In this document: in pieces, positions 17,021 to 24,132 of the stretch
How positions within the stretch are numbered: the first letter of the stretch is position 1
Layout of the letters: every line of letters begins with the position of its first letter
Source: an uncultured Flavobacteriales bacterium
GTDB lineage: Bacteria > Bacteroidota > Bacteroidia > Flavobacteriales > Weeksellaceae
Assembly: GCA_937876095.1 (NCBI GenBank)
Contig: CALFIE010000080.1
Span: 1-35,877, forward strand
DNA length: 35,877 bases
Direction of reading: 5' to 3'
Notes under the pieces: model-generated
The model's input: the letters and a program-made list of their open reading frames with translations, nothing else
Told to the model about the DNA's origin: nothing
The model's database searches: none
Translations under genes and position numbers: made by a program

Positions 17021-17524
17021 ATGGTTTCAATCATCATGGGCAGCCAAAGTGATTTGGCAATTATGGAACAAGCCGCAGAAATTTTACAATTTTTAGAAAT
17101 TGAGTATGAATTGACGGTAGTTTCGGCACACAGAACTCCAGAACGAATGGTAGATTTTGCCAAAACCGCCAAAAATCGTGGGGTAAAAGTAATCATTGCA
17201 GGAGCAGGAGGAGCTGCACATTTACCAGGAATGGTGGCAAGTTGCACTACTCTACCTGTAATTGGCGTCCCCATTTTGAGCAGCAATTCTATAGATGGTT
17301 GGGATTCGGTGTTATCTATTTTGCAAATGCCTTCAGGAATTCCGGTAGCAACTGTAGCACTAAATGGTGCGACAAATGCTGGGATTTTAGCAGCCAAAAT
17401 AGTCGGAATTTTTGATGAAAAAATTGCTCAAAATTTAGAAAATTACCAAAGTAGTTTACGAGAAAAAGTAGAAAATTCGGTGGCAGATATTCGATTGAAG
17501 CACCCGAATTCTTTTGATAAATAA
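17021..17524 (+). CDS. purE: N5-carboxyaminoimidazole ribonucleotide mutase
   Basis: 167 residues, normal size for class I PurE, which moves the carboxyl group of N5-CAIR to give CAIR in purine synthesis. Visible signature elements are IIMGSQSDL (4-12), VSAHRTPERM, IAGAGGAAHLPGM and GVPILSSNSIDGWDSVLSI, followed by the helical C-terminus. Its usual partner purK is not next to it; dusB precedes it on the same strand. The gene ends in a strong terminator shared with the convergent nfu. Identification is certain. Confidence 0.97.
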   Translation: MVSIIMGSQSDLAIMEQAAEILQFLEIEYELTVVSAHRTPERMVDFAKTAKNRGVKVIIAGAGGAAHLPGMVASCTTLPVIGVPILSSNSIDGWDSVLSILQMPSGIPVATVALNGATNAGILAAKIVGIFDEKIAQNLENYQSSLREKVENSVADIRLKHPNSFDK

Positions 17525-17550
17525 CAAAATTTTTCTAAAATTTTGTACAA

Positions 17551-17579
17551 AAAAAACGGACTCAAAAAGTCCGTTTTTT
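17551..17579. terminator. bidirectional terminator between purE and nfu
   Basis: AAAAAACGGACT / AGTCCGTTTTTT is a perfect 12-bp stem with a CAAAA loop. It provides a T-run for both convergent genes. Confidence 0.92.
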
Positions 17580-17596
17580 TTATCTATTATTCTCAA

Positions 17597-17836
17597 TTAA
17601 TCTACTACATTCACGACTTCTACAATCTGCGGAGCAAACTGTTTGATGGTGTTTTCTACTCCCAATTTCATGGTAGATAAACTCATAGGACAACTTACAC
17701 AATTGCCTTGTAATTTTACAAAAACCTTATTCCCTTCCACATTTATTAATTCTATATCACCACCATCATTATTCAGAAATGGGCGAATACTTTTCAAGGC
17801 TTCTTCAACTTTTGCAAAGGTTTCTTCGTGCTTCAT
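17597..17836 (-). CDS. NifU-like Fe-S cluster scaffold/carrier (Nfu)
   Basis: 79 residues forming a single NifU C-terminal domain. RPFLNNDGGDIEL (18-30) and GNCVSCPMS with cysteines C46 and C49 are the hallmark; the CxxC pair, in a dimer, holds a 4Fe-4S cluster for transfer to client proteins. It is cytoplasmic. It lies 70 bp after mrp on the same strand, and no terminator is visible between them, so the two are probably co-transcribed and act together in Fe-S delivery. The domain stands alone, without the A-type or IscU-like extensions of longer Nfu proteins. Confidence 0.92.
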   Translation of the reverse strand: MKHEETFAKVEEALKSIRPFLNNDGGDIELINVEGNKVFVKLQGNCVSCPMSLSTMKLGVENTIKQFAPQIVEVVNVVD

Positions 17837-17906
17837 TGGTTTAAATATTATTATTTGATGTGGTTTGATTCGTTAAACTCAAAAACTCAATCACTCAAAA
17901 ATTCTA

Positions 17907-19010
17907 CTACTTTTTAGTAGAACAACCAGCCATGGTTGTAATTTTCACAGCTTCTGTTGGTGGTAAATTTTTGTTACGCTCTACCAGACTTTCAATCATT
18001 TTTTTGGTGGTTTCTGTATAGATTTCTGCTATTTTAGAACCTTCTTGTAATGCAGCAGGTCGACCAACATCGCCTGATTCTCTGATACTTTGAATCAAAG
18101 GAATTTCTCCTAAAACTGGGATTCCCAAATCTTCTGCCATAAATTGCGCACCTTGTTTCCCAAAAATATAATATTTATTTTCTGGCAATTCTTCTGGTGA
18201 AAAATAGGCCATATTTTCTACTAAACCAAGTACCGGAATATTGATACTGTCCATCGTAAACATGGCAATTCCTTTTTTCACATCGGCCAAAGCAACATGT
18301 TGTGGTGTAGAAACAATCACGGCTCCAGTTACCGGAACTTCTTGTATGATAGAAAGGTGAATATCACCAGTTCCTGGTGGAAGATCTATTAATAAAAAAT
18401 CTAACGTTCCCCAAGCTGCATCACGAAGCATTTGGTTAAGTGCTTTACTTGCCATTGGTCCGCGCCAAACTACGGCTTGATTGGCTCCAGAAAAATACCC
18501 GATCGAAAGCATTTTCACGCCATAATTTTCGATAGGTTTCATCAGGTTTTTACCATCTACTTCTACAGAAATTGGTTTTGCACCTTCTGTATCGAGCATG
18601 GTTGGAATAGATGGTCCATAAATATCGGCATCTAAAATCCCAACCTTGAAACCCATTTTTGCCAACGTAACTGCTAAATTGGCAGCAACAGTAGATTTAC
18701 CAACGCCACCTTTACCAGAAGCAATGGCTATAATATTCTGAATTCCGGGAATTTCTTTTCCTTTGATTTGGTTTTGCTGTACCACACTTGGTTCGGGTGA
18801 TGCAATTTTCAGTTTCAGATGAATATTTTCGCCAAATTCGGTTGCAAACGCCTGTTTCATAGCGATTTCTAGTTTTTTCTTCTCGTGCATTGCAGGTGAA
18901 TGAGCAATCATATCTATATATACATCATCTCCCATTACGTGGAAATTTTGTACCAAATCGTCTACTTCAATTTCTTTCAGAAATTCCTGAATTTTAGTTT
19001 TCGTCAACAT
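17907..19010 (-). CDS. Mrp/ApbC-family P-loop ATPase, Fe-S cluster carrier
   Basis: 367 residues. An N-terminal MIP18/DUF59 domain (about 1-75) is followed by the deviant Walker A motif SGKGGVGKST (98-107), DADIYGPSIPTML, and LLIDLPPGTGDIHL, all typical of Mrp/Nbp35 ATPases that bind and pass on Fe-S clusters. Most family members have a CPxC motif after the ENMxYF segment; here ENMAYFSPEELPENKYYIFG lacks both cysteines. From memory this seems usual for Bacteroidota Mrp. A single Cys lies near the C-terminus (MAGCSTKK). The downstream neighbour nfu supports the Fe-S role. A TAAATTTG promoter box precedes the gene. Confidence 0.92.
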   Translation of the reverse strand: MLTKTKIQEFLKEIEVDDLVQNFHVMGDDVYIDMIAHSPAMHEKKKLEIAMKQAFATEFGENIHLKLKIASPEPSVVQQNQIKGKEIPGIQNIIAIASGKGGVGKSTVAANLAVTLAKMGFKVGILDADIYGPSIPTMLDTEGAKPISVEVDGKNLMKPIENYGVKMLSIGYFSGANQAVVWRGPMASKALNQMLRDAAWGTLDFLLIDLPPGTGDIHLSIIQEVPVTGAVIVSTPQHVALADVKKGIAMFTMDSINIPVLGLVENMAYFSPEELPENKYYIFGKQGAQFMAEDLGIPVLGEIPLIQSIRESGDVGRPAALQEGSKIAEIYTETTKKMIESLVERNKNLPPTEAVKITTMAGCSTKK

Positions 19011-19035
19011 AATTTTATCCTCTGATTATGATTGA

Positions 19036-19043
19036 CAAATTTA
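19036..19043 (-). promoter_or_regulatory. TAAATTTG -7 box of mrp-nfu
   Basis: A perfect TAnnTTTG on the minus strand, 25 bp before the mrp ATG. Confidence 0.6.
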
Positions 19044-19144
19044 CGTAAAATATCTTAATTTGGAATGATTAAAAATAAGAATATAAACAAGTTTTTTTGT
19101 TAAAACTAATTTGCTTTTTTTCAAAAATTTTAGAAATAAATCAT

Positions 19145-20395
19145 TTACAACTCACCACCATGATGATCCAACTGTCCTTCCCATTTAGAAACGGCCGAAG
19201 TTGCAAGAGCGTTCCCAAGAACATTTGTCATGCTACGTCCCATATCGCAAAAATGGTCAATTGGTAAAATAAGGGCAATTCCTTCTGGTGGAATCCCAAA
19301 CATAGAACATGTAGCAACTATAATCACCAAACTTGCTCTTGGTACTCCTGCAATTCCTTTTGAAGTAAGCATCAAAACCAAAAGCATGGTAATTTGTTGA
19401 CCAACTGACATTTCAATTCCGTAAATCTGTGCAATAAAAATAGAGGCAAACGTCATATACATCATACTTCCGTCTAGATTAAACGAGTAACCCAATGGTA
19501 AAATGAAAGAAACAATTCTGTTGTTGCAACCGAAGCGTTCTAATTCTTCTACCAATTTTGGGAACACCGCTTCTGAACTGGTAGTAGAAAACGCGATGAG
19601 TAGAGGTTCTTTTATTCTTTTTAATAAAGTAAACAATCGGTTTCCTAAAATTAAATAGCCAACTAAACATAGAATTAACCACAAAATTCCCAGTGCAAAG
19701 AAAAAATCTCTAAGATAAATAGCGTATACTTTGAAAATATCAAAACCATTGGTCGCAACTACCGCTGCAATTGCTCCCAAAACTCCAAGTGGAGCAAACC
19801 ACATAATGTAGCCAACCATTTTCAGGATTGCATGAGCACAAATATCAAAAGCTTTAATAACTGGTTTTGCGTACTCTTCCCCAATTTGCGAAAGTGCAAT
19901 CCCAAACATTATAGAGAATAGTACTATTTGCAACACCTCATTGTTGGCAAATGCTTCGAACAAACTCTTTGGTACAACGTGTTTCACAAAATCTTCCAAC
20001 GAAAATCCTTTAGAATTTTTCAAAATTTCATCAGCTGAAGCTGCATCTTGTATTGGTAATTTAGTAACATGACCTGGTTCTAACCAATTCACCAAAACTA
20101 AACCTAACAAAAGCGAAACCAATGACGCAGAAATAAACCACAACATTGCTTTACCACCAACTCGACCAATCATAGCAGTATCGCCCATTTTTGCAATACC
20201 AACCACCAAAGTGGTGAAAACAAGCGGCGCAATAATCATTTGCACAAGCCGAATAAAAATCGTACCCAATAATTTAATATTTTTTGAAAAAGATTCTGCA
20301 GATTCGGGATATTGCGTATGCACAATTCCACCTATGAATACGCCTATAATTAGCGCAAAAATGATGGCGAAGAAGAGTTTATTTTGTCCTTTCAT
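19145..20395 (-). CDS. dicarboxylate/amino acid:cation symporter (DctA/GltP family)
   Basis: 416-residue inner-membrane carrier of the SDF family, which uses Na+ or H+ gradients to import glutamate, aspartate or C4-dicarboxylates. It is hydrophobic throughout, with about eight helices and two re-entrant hairpins. Diagnostic motifs are the serine-rich loop AFSTTSSEAVFPKL (STTSSEA, 270-276), YSFNLDGSMMYMTF (NLDGSMMY, 306-313) and SKGIAGVPRASLVI (KGIAGVP, 346-352). The substrate cannot be separated by motif: eukaryote-type aspartate/glutamate selectivity residues were not assessed. It stands upstream of mrp on the same strand with its own promoter box, and no functional link is apparent. Confidence 0.93.
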   Translation of the reverse strand: MKGQNKLFFAIIFALIIGVFIGGIVHTQYPESAESFSKNIKLLGTIFIRLVQMIIAPLVFTTLVVGIAKMGDTAMIGRVGGKAMLWFISASLVSLLLGLVLVNWLEPGHVTKLPIQDAASADEILKNSKGFSLEDFVKHVVPKSLFEAFANNEVLQIVLFSIMFGIALSQIGEEYAKPVIKAFDICAHAILKMVGYIMWFAPLGVLGAIAAVVATNGFDIFKVYAIYLRDFFFALGILWLILCLVGYLILGNRLFTLLKRIKEPLLIAFSTTSSEAVFPKLVEELERFGCNNRIVSFILPLGYSFNLDGSMMYMTFASIFIAQIYGIEMSVGQQITMLLVLMLTSKGIAGVPRASLVIIVATCSMFGIPPEGIALILPIDHFCDMGRSMTNVLGNALATSAVSKWEGQLDHHGGEL

Positions 20396-20413
20396 TTTGA
20401 TTCGGTTATTTTA

Positions 20414-20421
20414 CAAATATA
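20414..20421 (-). promoter_or_regulatory. TATATTTG -7 box of the symporter gene
   Basis: A perfect TAnnTTTG on the minus strand, 18 bp before the ATG. Confidence 0.6.
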
Positions 20422-20594
20422 TTAAAAATCTATTGGCATCTTATACCTTATTCTTAATAAAATACACATAAAAACAATACAATTTATTACTTACAGTAAC
20501 TAATAATTACTTAAAAAATTTTAAACCTGATTATGAATGGTTTAAACAACAATATTTCAATTTTTAAGAAAAATTTATAACTACTATTGTTCAT

Positions 20595-20621
20595 TGGCAC
20601 ACATTTTATTATTAAATTTGA
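20595..20621 (+). promoter_or_regulatory. two-part promoter of the BON lipoprotein gene
   Basis: TTG (20595-20597) and TAAATTTG (20614-20621) with a 16-bp spacer, the clearest combined -33/-7 arrangement in the window. The ATG is 33 bp downstream. Confidence 0.65.
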
Positions 20622-20654
20622 TGAAAATTTTTATAAACAATAAAATAATTTACT

Positions 20655-21137
20655 ATGAAAAAAACAATCACAATGGCTGCAATAGCACTAATGGTGTCTT
20701 TCGCAAGCGTTTCTTGTAAAAAGAAAGTTTCTGATGCTGATCTTACTGCTAAAGCAACTACTGTAGTTTCAGCTTATCCTGGTACTTCTGTAGAAGTAAA
20801 AGAAGGAACAGCACATCTTAGCGGAGCTTTTGCAACTGATGCTGACAAAGCTGCTGCAATAGAAGCTTTGAAAAAAGTAGAAGGTGTAAAAGATGTTATG
20901 GATATGGCAACTGTAACTCCACCTGCACCAGTAGTAGAAACTACTTCTGCAGTAGCTCCTGAAACTGTACAAAAAGTTACTGATGCTTTGAAAGATTTCC
21001 CTTCTGTAAAAGCTGAAGTAGTAAACGGAGAGTTAACTCTTACCGGAAACGTATCTCCAGAACAAGCAAGAAAAATCAAAATGTCTGTAGATGCTTTGAA
21101 AGTTGGTAAAGTAAATTATAACTATACAGTAAAATAA
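20655..21137 (+). CDS. lipoprotein with two BON-like domains
   Basis: 160 residues. The signal sequence ends in a lipobox, FASVSC, with C21 as the lipidation site, followed by a Lys run. The remainder holds two similar units, about 28-85 and 103-158, each an amphipathic helix followed by VEVKEGTAHLSGAF or AEVVNGELTLTGNVS, the BON-domain pattern of a strand pair after a helix (compare OsmY: V..G.V.L.G.V). A Pro/Val-rich linker (about 86-100) separates them. BON domains are thought to bind phospholipids or ligands at the envelope, often under osmotic stress. It is followed after 7 bp by the BON-like/SH3 gene, so they form an operon. Confidence 0.75.
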   Translation: MKKTITMAAIALMVSFASVSCKKKVSDADLTAKATTVVSAYPGTSVEVKEGTAHLSGAFATDADKAAAIEALKKVEGVKDVMDMATVTPPAPVVETTSAVAPETVQKVTDALKDFPSVKAEVVNGELTLTGNVSPEQARKIKMSVDALKVGKVNYNYTVK

Positions 21138-21144
21138 GTTAAAA

Positions 21145-21564
21145 ATGAGCGCATTACAAGATAAATATTCAAGCATAGTAGCTGCTGCACAATCTGCAGG
21201 AATTGCTGATCTAAAAGTGGTAGAACAAGACGGAATTTTGTATGTTTCTGGCACTACTTCTTCTAACGCTGCAAAAGACGCAGTTTGGAATGCATTGGGA
21301 GCAATAGATTCTACTTATTCTGCTTCTGATATCAATATAGACGTACAAGTTGCAGGTTTAGTTGCAGGTGCATCTCTTACTGTTGCAACCGACGAAGGAA
21401 ACCTAAATATTCGTATGGAACCTTCTACAGAAGGCTCAATCGTAGGTAAAGCCGGAAAAGGTGAAACCGTAACATTGGTAGAGCAAACTTCAGACGATTG
21501 GTGGAAAATAAAAACTGCCGATGGTGAAGAAGGTTACGCTTATGCAAGATATTTGAGAGCATAA
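21145..21564 (+). CDS. BON-like plus bacterial SH3 domain protein, no signal peptide
   Basis: 139 residues. Residues 1-70 have the helix and VVEQDGILYVSGTTSSNAAK segment of a BON-like unit, similar to the two units of the preceding lipoprotein. Residues 80-139 form a bacterial SH3 (SH3b) domain: LNIRMEPSTEGSIVGKAGKG, VTLVEQTSDDWWKIK and EGYAYARYLRA. The ATG at 21145 is seven bases after the upstream stop. No signal peptide or lipobox is present, which is unusual for SH3b and suggests a cytoplasmic protein. The layout recalls the cytoplasmic BON-LysM protein Kbp (YgaU) of E. coli with LysM replaced by SH3b; that comparison is inference only. Confidence 0.7.
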   Translation: MSALQDKYSSIVAAAQSAGIADLKVVEQDGILYVSGTTSSNAAKDAVWNALGAIDSTYSASDINIDVQVAGLVAGASLTVATDEGNLNIRMEPSTEGSIVGKAGKGETVTLVEQTSDDWWKIKTADGEEGYAYARYLRA

Positions 21565-21585
21565 TTGTTCTGAAAATTACAGCAC

Positions 21586-21614
21586 AAATCCCCGAAATTT
21601 CGGGGATTTTTCGT
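21586..21614. terminator. bidirectional terminator between the BON operon and the agmatinase gene
   Basis: AAATCCCCGAAATTTCGGGGATTT (21586-21609) is a perfect 24-base palindrome followed by TTCG. It sits between convergent genes. Confidence 0.88.
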
Positions 21615-21632
21615 TTCAAAAAATTGTAAGTT

Positions 21633-22487
21633 TTATTTTTTATCCAAAAAATAATACGCCAACATTTTGTAATACAGTTTTGCCGATAAAAAAGCGGTAG
21701 GTTTTACATAAGCAGAATCCATCAATTCTACAATATCAAACGCTACTACGTTGCATTTTTCAAATACTTTTTTCAACAATTCCAACGTTGGGTACCACTG
21801 TAAACCTCCTGGTTCCGGAGTTCCGGTACTTGGTGCAAAACTTGGGTCGAAAGCATCCAAATCTATCGTAATATACACATTACCAGAAACTTTAGCCAAA
21901 ACATCCTCTATCCAATTTGGATTGGTTGCAATTTCGTGTGCCCAAAAACACTGACCTTTTGGTACATATTGCATTTCTTCTACATCGCAAGAACGAATCC
22001 CAACTTGCACCAAATTATGTTTTTGAGATGCCTCAAAAACCGCACAAGCGTGGTTAGAAGTAGAACCGTGAAAATCTGGACGTAAATCAGTATGTGCATC
22101 CAGTTGCAAAACCGTTAGGTTTTCATATTTTTCGCCTACTGCTCGTATAGAACCAATAGAAACCGAATGTTCCCCACCAAAAAGCGTGAACAATTTGCCA
22201 TCGTTTTTCAGCAATTCTTTGGTTTTTTGGTACACTGCTTCTGTCATTGCTTCTGGAGTCGAGTTTTCTGACACTTCACCTGCAAGGAAAACACCTTCCA
22301 AATAAGGTTCAGTCCCAGTTTCTATGTCGTATAATTCCATATTTTCAGAAGCATCCAAAAACAATTCCGGACCTTTGTCTGCACCTTTTCCCCAAGTTGA
22401 AGTACCATCATAAGGAACGGTTACCAACATTACTTTAGACGATTCTAATTGTGCGTTTTCTTCGGGAATTCCAGCGTAGGTTTTCAT
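21633..22487 (-). CDS. speB: agmatinase (ureohydrolase family)
   Basis: 284 residues when begun at the ATG at 22487 (MKTYAGIPEE). The frame is open 32 codons further, but that stretch has no family similarity and would run through the promoter box. All binuclear manganese ligands are present: GGEHS (H107), DAHTD (D130, H132, D134) and DLDAFDP (D209, D211), plus FHGSTSNHAC in the substrate loop. Ureohydrolases of this type split agmatine to putrescine and urea. The other member of the pathway, arginine decarboxylase, is 3 kb away on the same strand, which favours agmatinase over arginase or formiminoglutamase. Confidence 0.88.
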   Translation of the reverse strand: MKTYAGIPEENAQLESSKVMLVTVPYDGTSTWGKGADKGPELFLDASENMELYDIETGTEPYLEGVFLAGEVSENSTPEAMTEAVYQKTKELLKNDGKLFTLFGGEHSVSIGSIRAVGEKYENLTVLQLDAHTDLRPDFHGSTSNHACAVFEASQKHNLVQVGIRSCDVEEMQYVPKGQCFWAHEIATNPNWIEDVLAKVSGNVYITIDLDAFDPSFAPSTGTPEPGGLQWYPTLELLKKVFEKCNVVAFDIVELMDSAYVKPTAFLSAKLYYKMLAYYFLDKK

Positions 22488-22524
22488 ATTTTTATAAATA
22501 AGATTGATATATAATTTTAGTTCG

Positions 22525-22532
22525 CAAAGATA
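22525..22532 (-). promoter_or_regulatory. TATCTTTG -7 box of the agmatinase gene
   Basis: A perfect TAnnTTTG on the minus strand, 37 bp before the ATG at 22487. It supports the shorter start. Confidence 0.6.
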
Positions 22533-22550
22533 GTATTTTTTCAAAAATTT

Positions 22551-22735
22551 CGGGCGTGTCCTTTTGTTTTTGCCATTGCTCAAACCTTTCTGCGATTATT
22601 CTTTGGCTTTGCCAAAAACGTAGAAAGGGTTTCTATCATCAAAAAAAACAAAAGGTCGGTCTCCGCTTGCAATTCCTCGTTCCAACACCAATTCCCTTCG
22701 CTTACTGCGGGATTTTCAGCTTTGCCCTCACGCAA
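22551..22735. repeat. intergenic element, GGGCGTG to CCCTCACGC, with nested hairpin
   Basis: A block of about 185 bp, more GC-rich than its surroundings, fills the gap between the agmatinase gene and the cassette. It begins CGGGCGTGTCC and ends GCCCTCACGC. The left half is a long nested hairpin: CCTTTTGTTTTT (22560-22571) pairs with AAAAACAAAAGG (22644-22655), then AAACCTTTCT with AGAAAGGGTTT (one bulge), then TTTGGC-TTT-GCCAAA in the centre (22602-22616). The frame that runs through it on the plus strand is not protein-like. I recall elements with these same ends scattered through Weeksellaceae genomes, but have no name for them. Confidence 0.6.
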
Positions 22736-22824
22736 ATGGAAGTTATCAAAATGATTTTAGTAAATTTTATTTTAACTTTATTAAAATATTTTTTCATTTT
22801 ATTTATTTTAATTAAAATATTAAT

Positions 22825-22832
22825 TATCTTTG
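22825..22832 (+). promoter_or_regulatory. TATCTTTG -7 box of the four-gene cassette
   Basis: A perfect TAnnTTTG, 25 bp before the first ATG of the cassette at 22858. Confidence 0.6.
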
Positions 22833-22857
22833 TTTAATAATTCTTAATTTAATTAAA

Positions 22858-23124
22858 ATGAAACTTCCTGTTATTTGCCCCAGTTGCGAATCTGCACTTC
22901 GAGTAAGCCAAATGAAATGCGAAAGTTGCAGTACAGAAGTGAATGGTAATTATGATTTGCCTCTGTTTTTAAAATTAACAAAAGACGAACAAGATTTCAT
23001 TTTGGCATTTTTTCTTTCCAGTGGAAGCATCAAAGAAATGGCGAAACAAGCAGGAAACTCCTATCCTACTATGAGAAACAAAATGGACGATTTGATTGAG
23101 AAGATTGAGAGATTAAAATTATGA
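22858..23124 (+). CDS. small zinc-ribbon/HTH protein, DUF2089-like
   Basis: 88 residues. The N-terminus has two CxxC pairs (C7/C10 and C21/C24) that form a zinc ribbon. A helix-turn-helix-like region follows (about 45-80): LTKDEQDFILAFFLSSGSIKEMAKQAGNSYPTMRNKMDDLI. This is the layout of DUF2089 proteins, small putative transcriptional regulators with YPTMRNKLD-type recognition helices. It is the first gene of a cassette and overlaps the next gene by four bases (ATGA), so the two are translationally coupled. By analogy it may sense a condition and control its own operon; no target can be named. Confidence 0.72.
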   Translation: MKLPVICPSCESALRVSQMKCESCSTEVNGNYDLPLFLKLTKDEQDFILAFFLSSGSIKEMAKQAGNSYPTMRNKMDDLIEKIERLKL

Positions 23125-23513
23125 CAAGAATTCCTGTGAAAATAAGTTGGATCATGGTTTTGTTTATTAATGCTATCATGATTTTTCCATTAATAGGTGG
23201 AGATATTACGGCGATCATCATCATAGGATTGGTAACATTTACTATAAATTACATCTTTTTCAGCATACGATATTGTATCATCGGAAATCAATTGATTGTA
23301 AAAGGAGGTTTATCAAAACCAATAAAAATTAACATTGAAGAAATCCGAAAAATAGAAAAAACCTGGAATCTTATTTCATCACCTGCACCTAGTATAAATG
23401 GCAGAGTAGAAATATATTATAATAATGACAGCATTGTAATCTCTCCCAAAAATTACGAAAATTTCAAAAATGAACTTTTAAAAATCAATCCAAAAATTGA
23501 ATTCAAACCCTAA
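23121..23513 (+). CDS. membrane protein with bacterial PH-like domain
   Basis: 130 residues. Two hydrophobic helices (about 10-28 and 32-50) are followed by a soluble beta-rich part (about 51-128): YCIIGNQLIVKGGL, IKINIEEIRKIEKTWN, GRVEIYYNNDSIVISPKNYE and FKNELLKINPKIE. This resembles the bacterial PH-domain family found after a pair of membrane helices (bPH_4/DUF1200-like). It starts within the stop of the zinc-ribbon gene. The function is not known; such proteins sit in the inner membrane and the domain faces the cytoplasm in related cases. Confidence 0.62.
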   Translation: MTRIPVKISWIMVLFINAIMIFPLIGGDITAIIIIGLVTFTINYIFFSIRYCIIGNQLIVKGGLSKPIKINIEEIRKIEKTWNLISSPAPSINGRVEIYYNNDSIVISPKNYENFKNELLKINPKIEFKP

Positions 23514-23544
23514 AATTAAATTTCAAATAAAAAAATCAATAGTT

Positions 23545-24123
23545 ATGAACTGGAAACTCATCTTCAATCCTTTTTCAAAATTTTCAGAAAAGCAGTTGCT
23601 TATTTTTGGTATTGCAATTACATTTTTGGGGAGTTTTATTGGTTATTTTTTAGGACTTACTTATGATGGCGTTTTTGATGTTCATCAATCTGAAGTTACC
23701 TTTTCACAAAGTATTTTAGAAAATATAATTAACCTATTTTCAGTTTTTTTGGTGCTTTTTATCTTAGGAAAAATAATTTATCCAAAAACCCGAATTGTTG
23801 ATGTTTTTAATATAGCCACCGTTTCCAGATTTCCAATTTATTTGGTTACTTTTATCGCAAGTAGTCCACTTTTAGAAAGAATTGGAAAGCAAATTTTAGA
23901 AAACAAAGATCACTTAGAAAAATTCCAATTAAAACCTTTAGATTTAATTATGCTTATTGGAATTTCTTGCGTCATGATGCTACTTTTGGCGTATTCTATT
24001 GTTTTGTTGGTCAATGGTTTTAGAACGTCTTCTAACGTTAAAAAATGGCAATATTACGTTTATTTTACCATCGCACTATTGGTTGCAGAAATTATTTCAA
24101 AATCTTTAATCCAAATTATTTAA
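23545..24123 (+). CDS. Yip1-like polytopic membrane protein
   Basis: 192 residues from the ATG at 23545 (MNWKLIFNPFSKF), 31 bp after the previous stop. A TTG at 23497 would overlap the previous gene and add 16 polar residues, so I prefer the ATG. Five hydrophobic segments are visible, at about 18-38, 60-80, 94-110, 133-156 and 170-188. The NPF near the start, the spacing of helices and the segment VFNIATVSRFPIYLV resemble the Yip1 domain family of bacteria. These are integral membrane proteins of unknown biochemical role. Co-transcribed with its neighbours in the cassette. Confidence 0.62.
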   Translation: MNWKLIFNPFSKFSEKQLLIFGIAITFLGSFIGYFLGLTYDGVFDVHQSEVTFSQSILENIINLFSVFLVLFILGKIIYPKTRIVDVFNIATVSRFPIYLVTFIASSPLLERIGKQILENKDHLEKFQLKPLDLIMLIGISCVMMLLLAYSIVLLVNGFRTSSNVKKWQYYVYFTIALLVAEIISKSLIQII

Positions 24124-24132
24124 AAATATAAT

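Noticed and set aside
19011..19144. Possible terminator between the symporter gene and mrp
   Set aside because: Only a weak AAC...GTT pairing around a T-run; no stable stem could be drawn.
22556..22837. 93-codon plus-strand frame between agmatinase and the zinc-ribbon gene
   Set aside because: It runs through the hairpin element and AT-rich leader; the translation is not protein-like and it would overlap the cassette promoter region.
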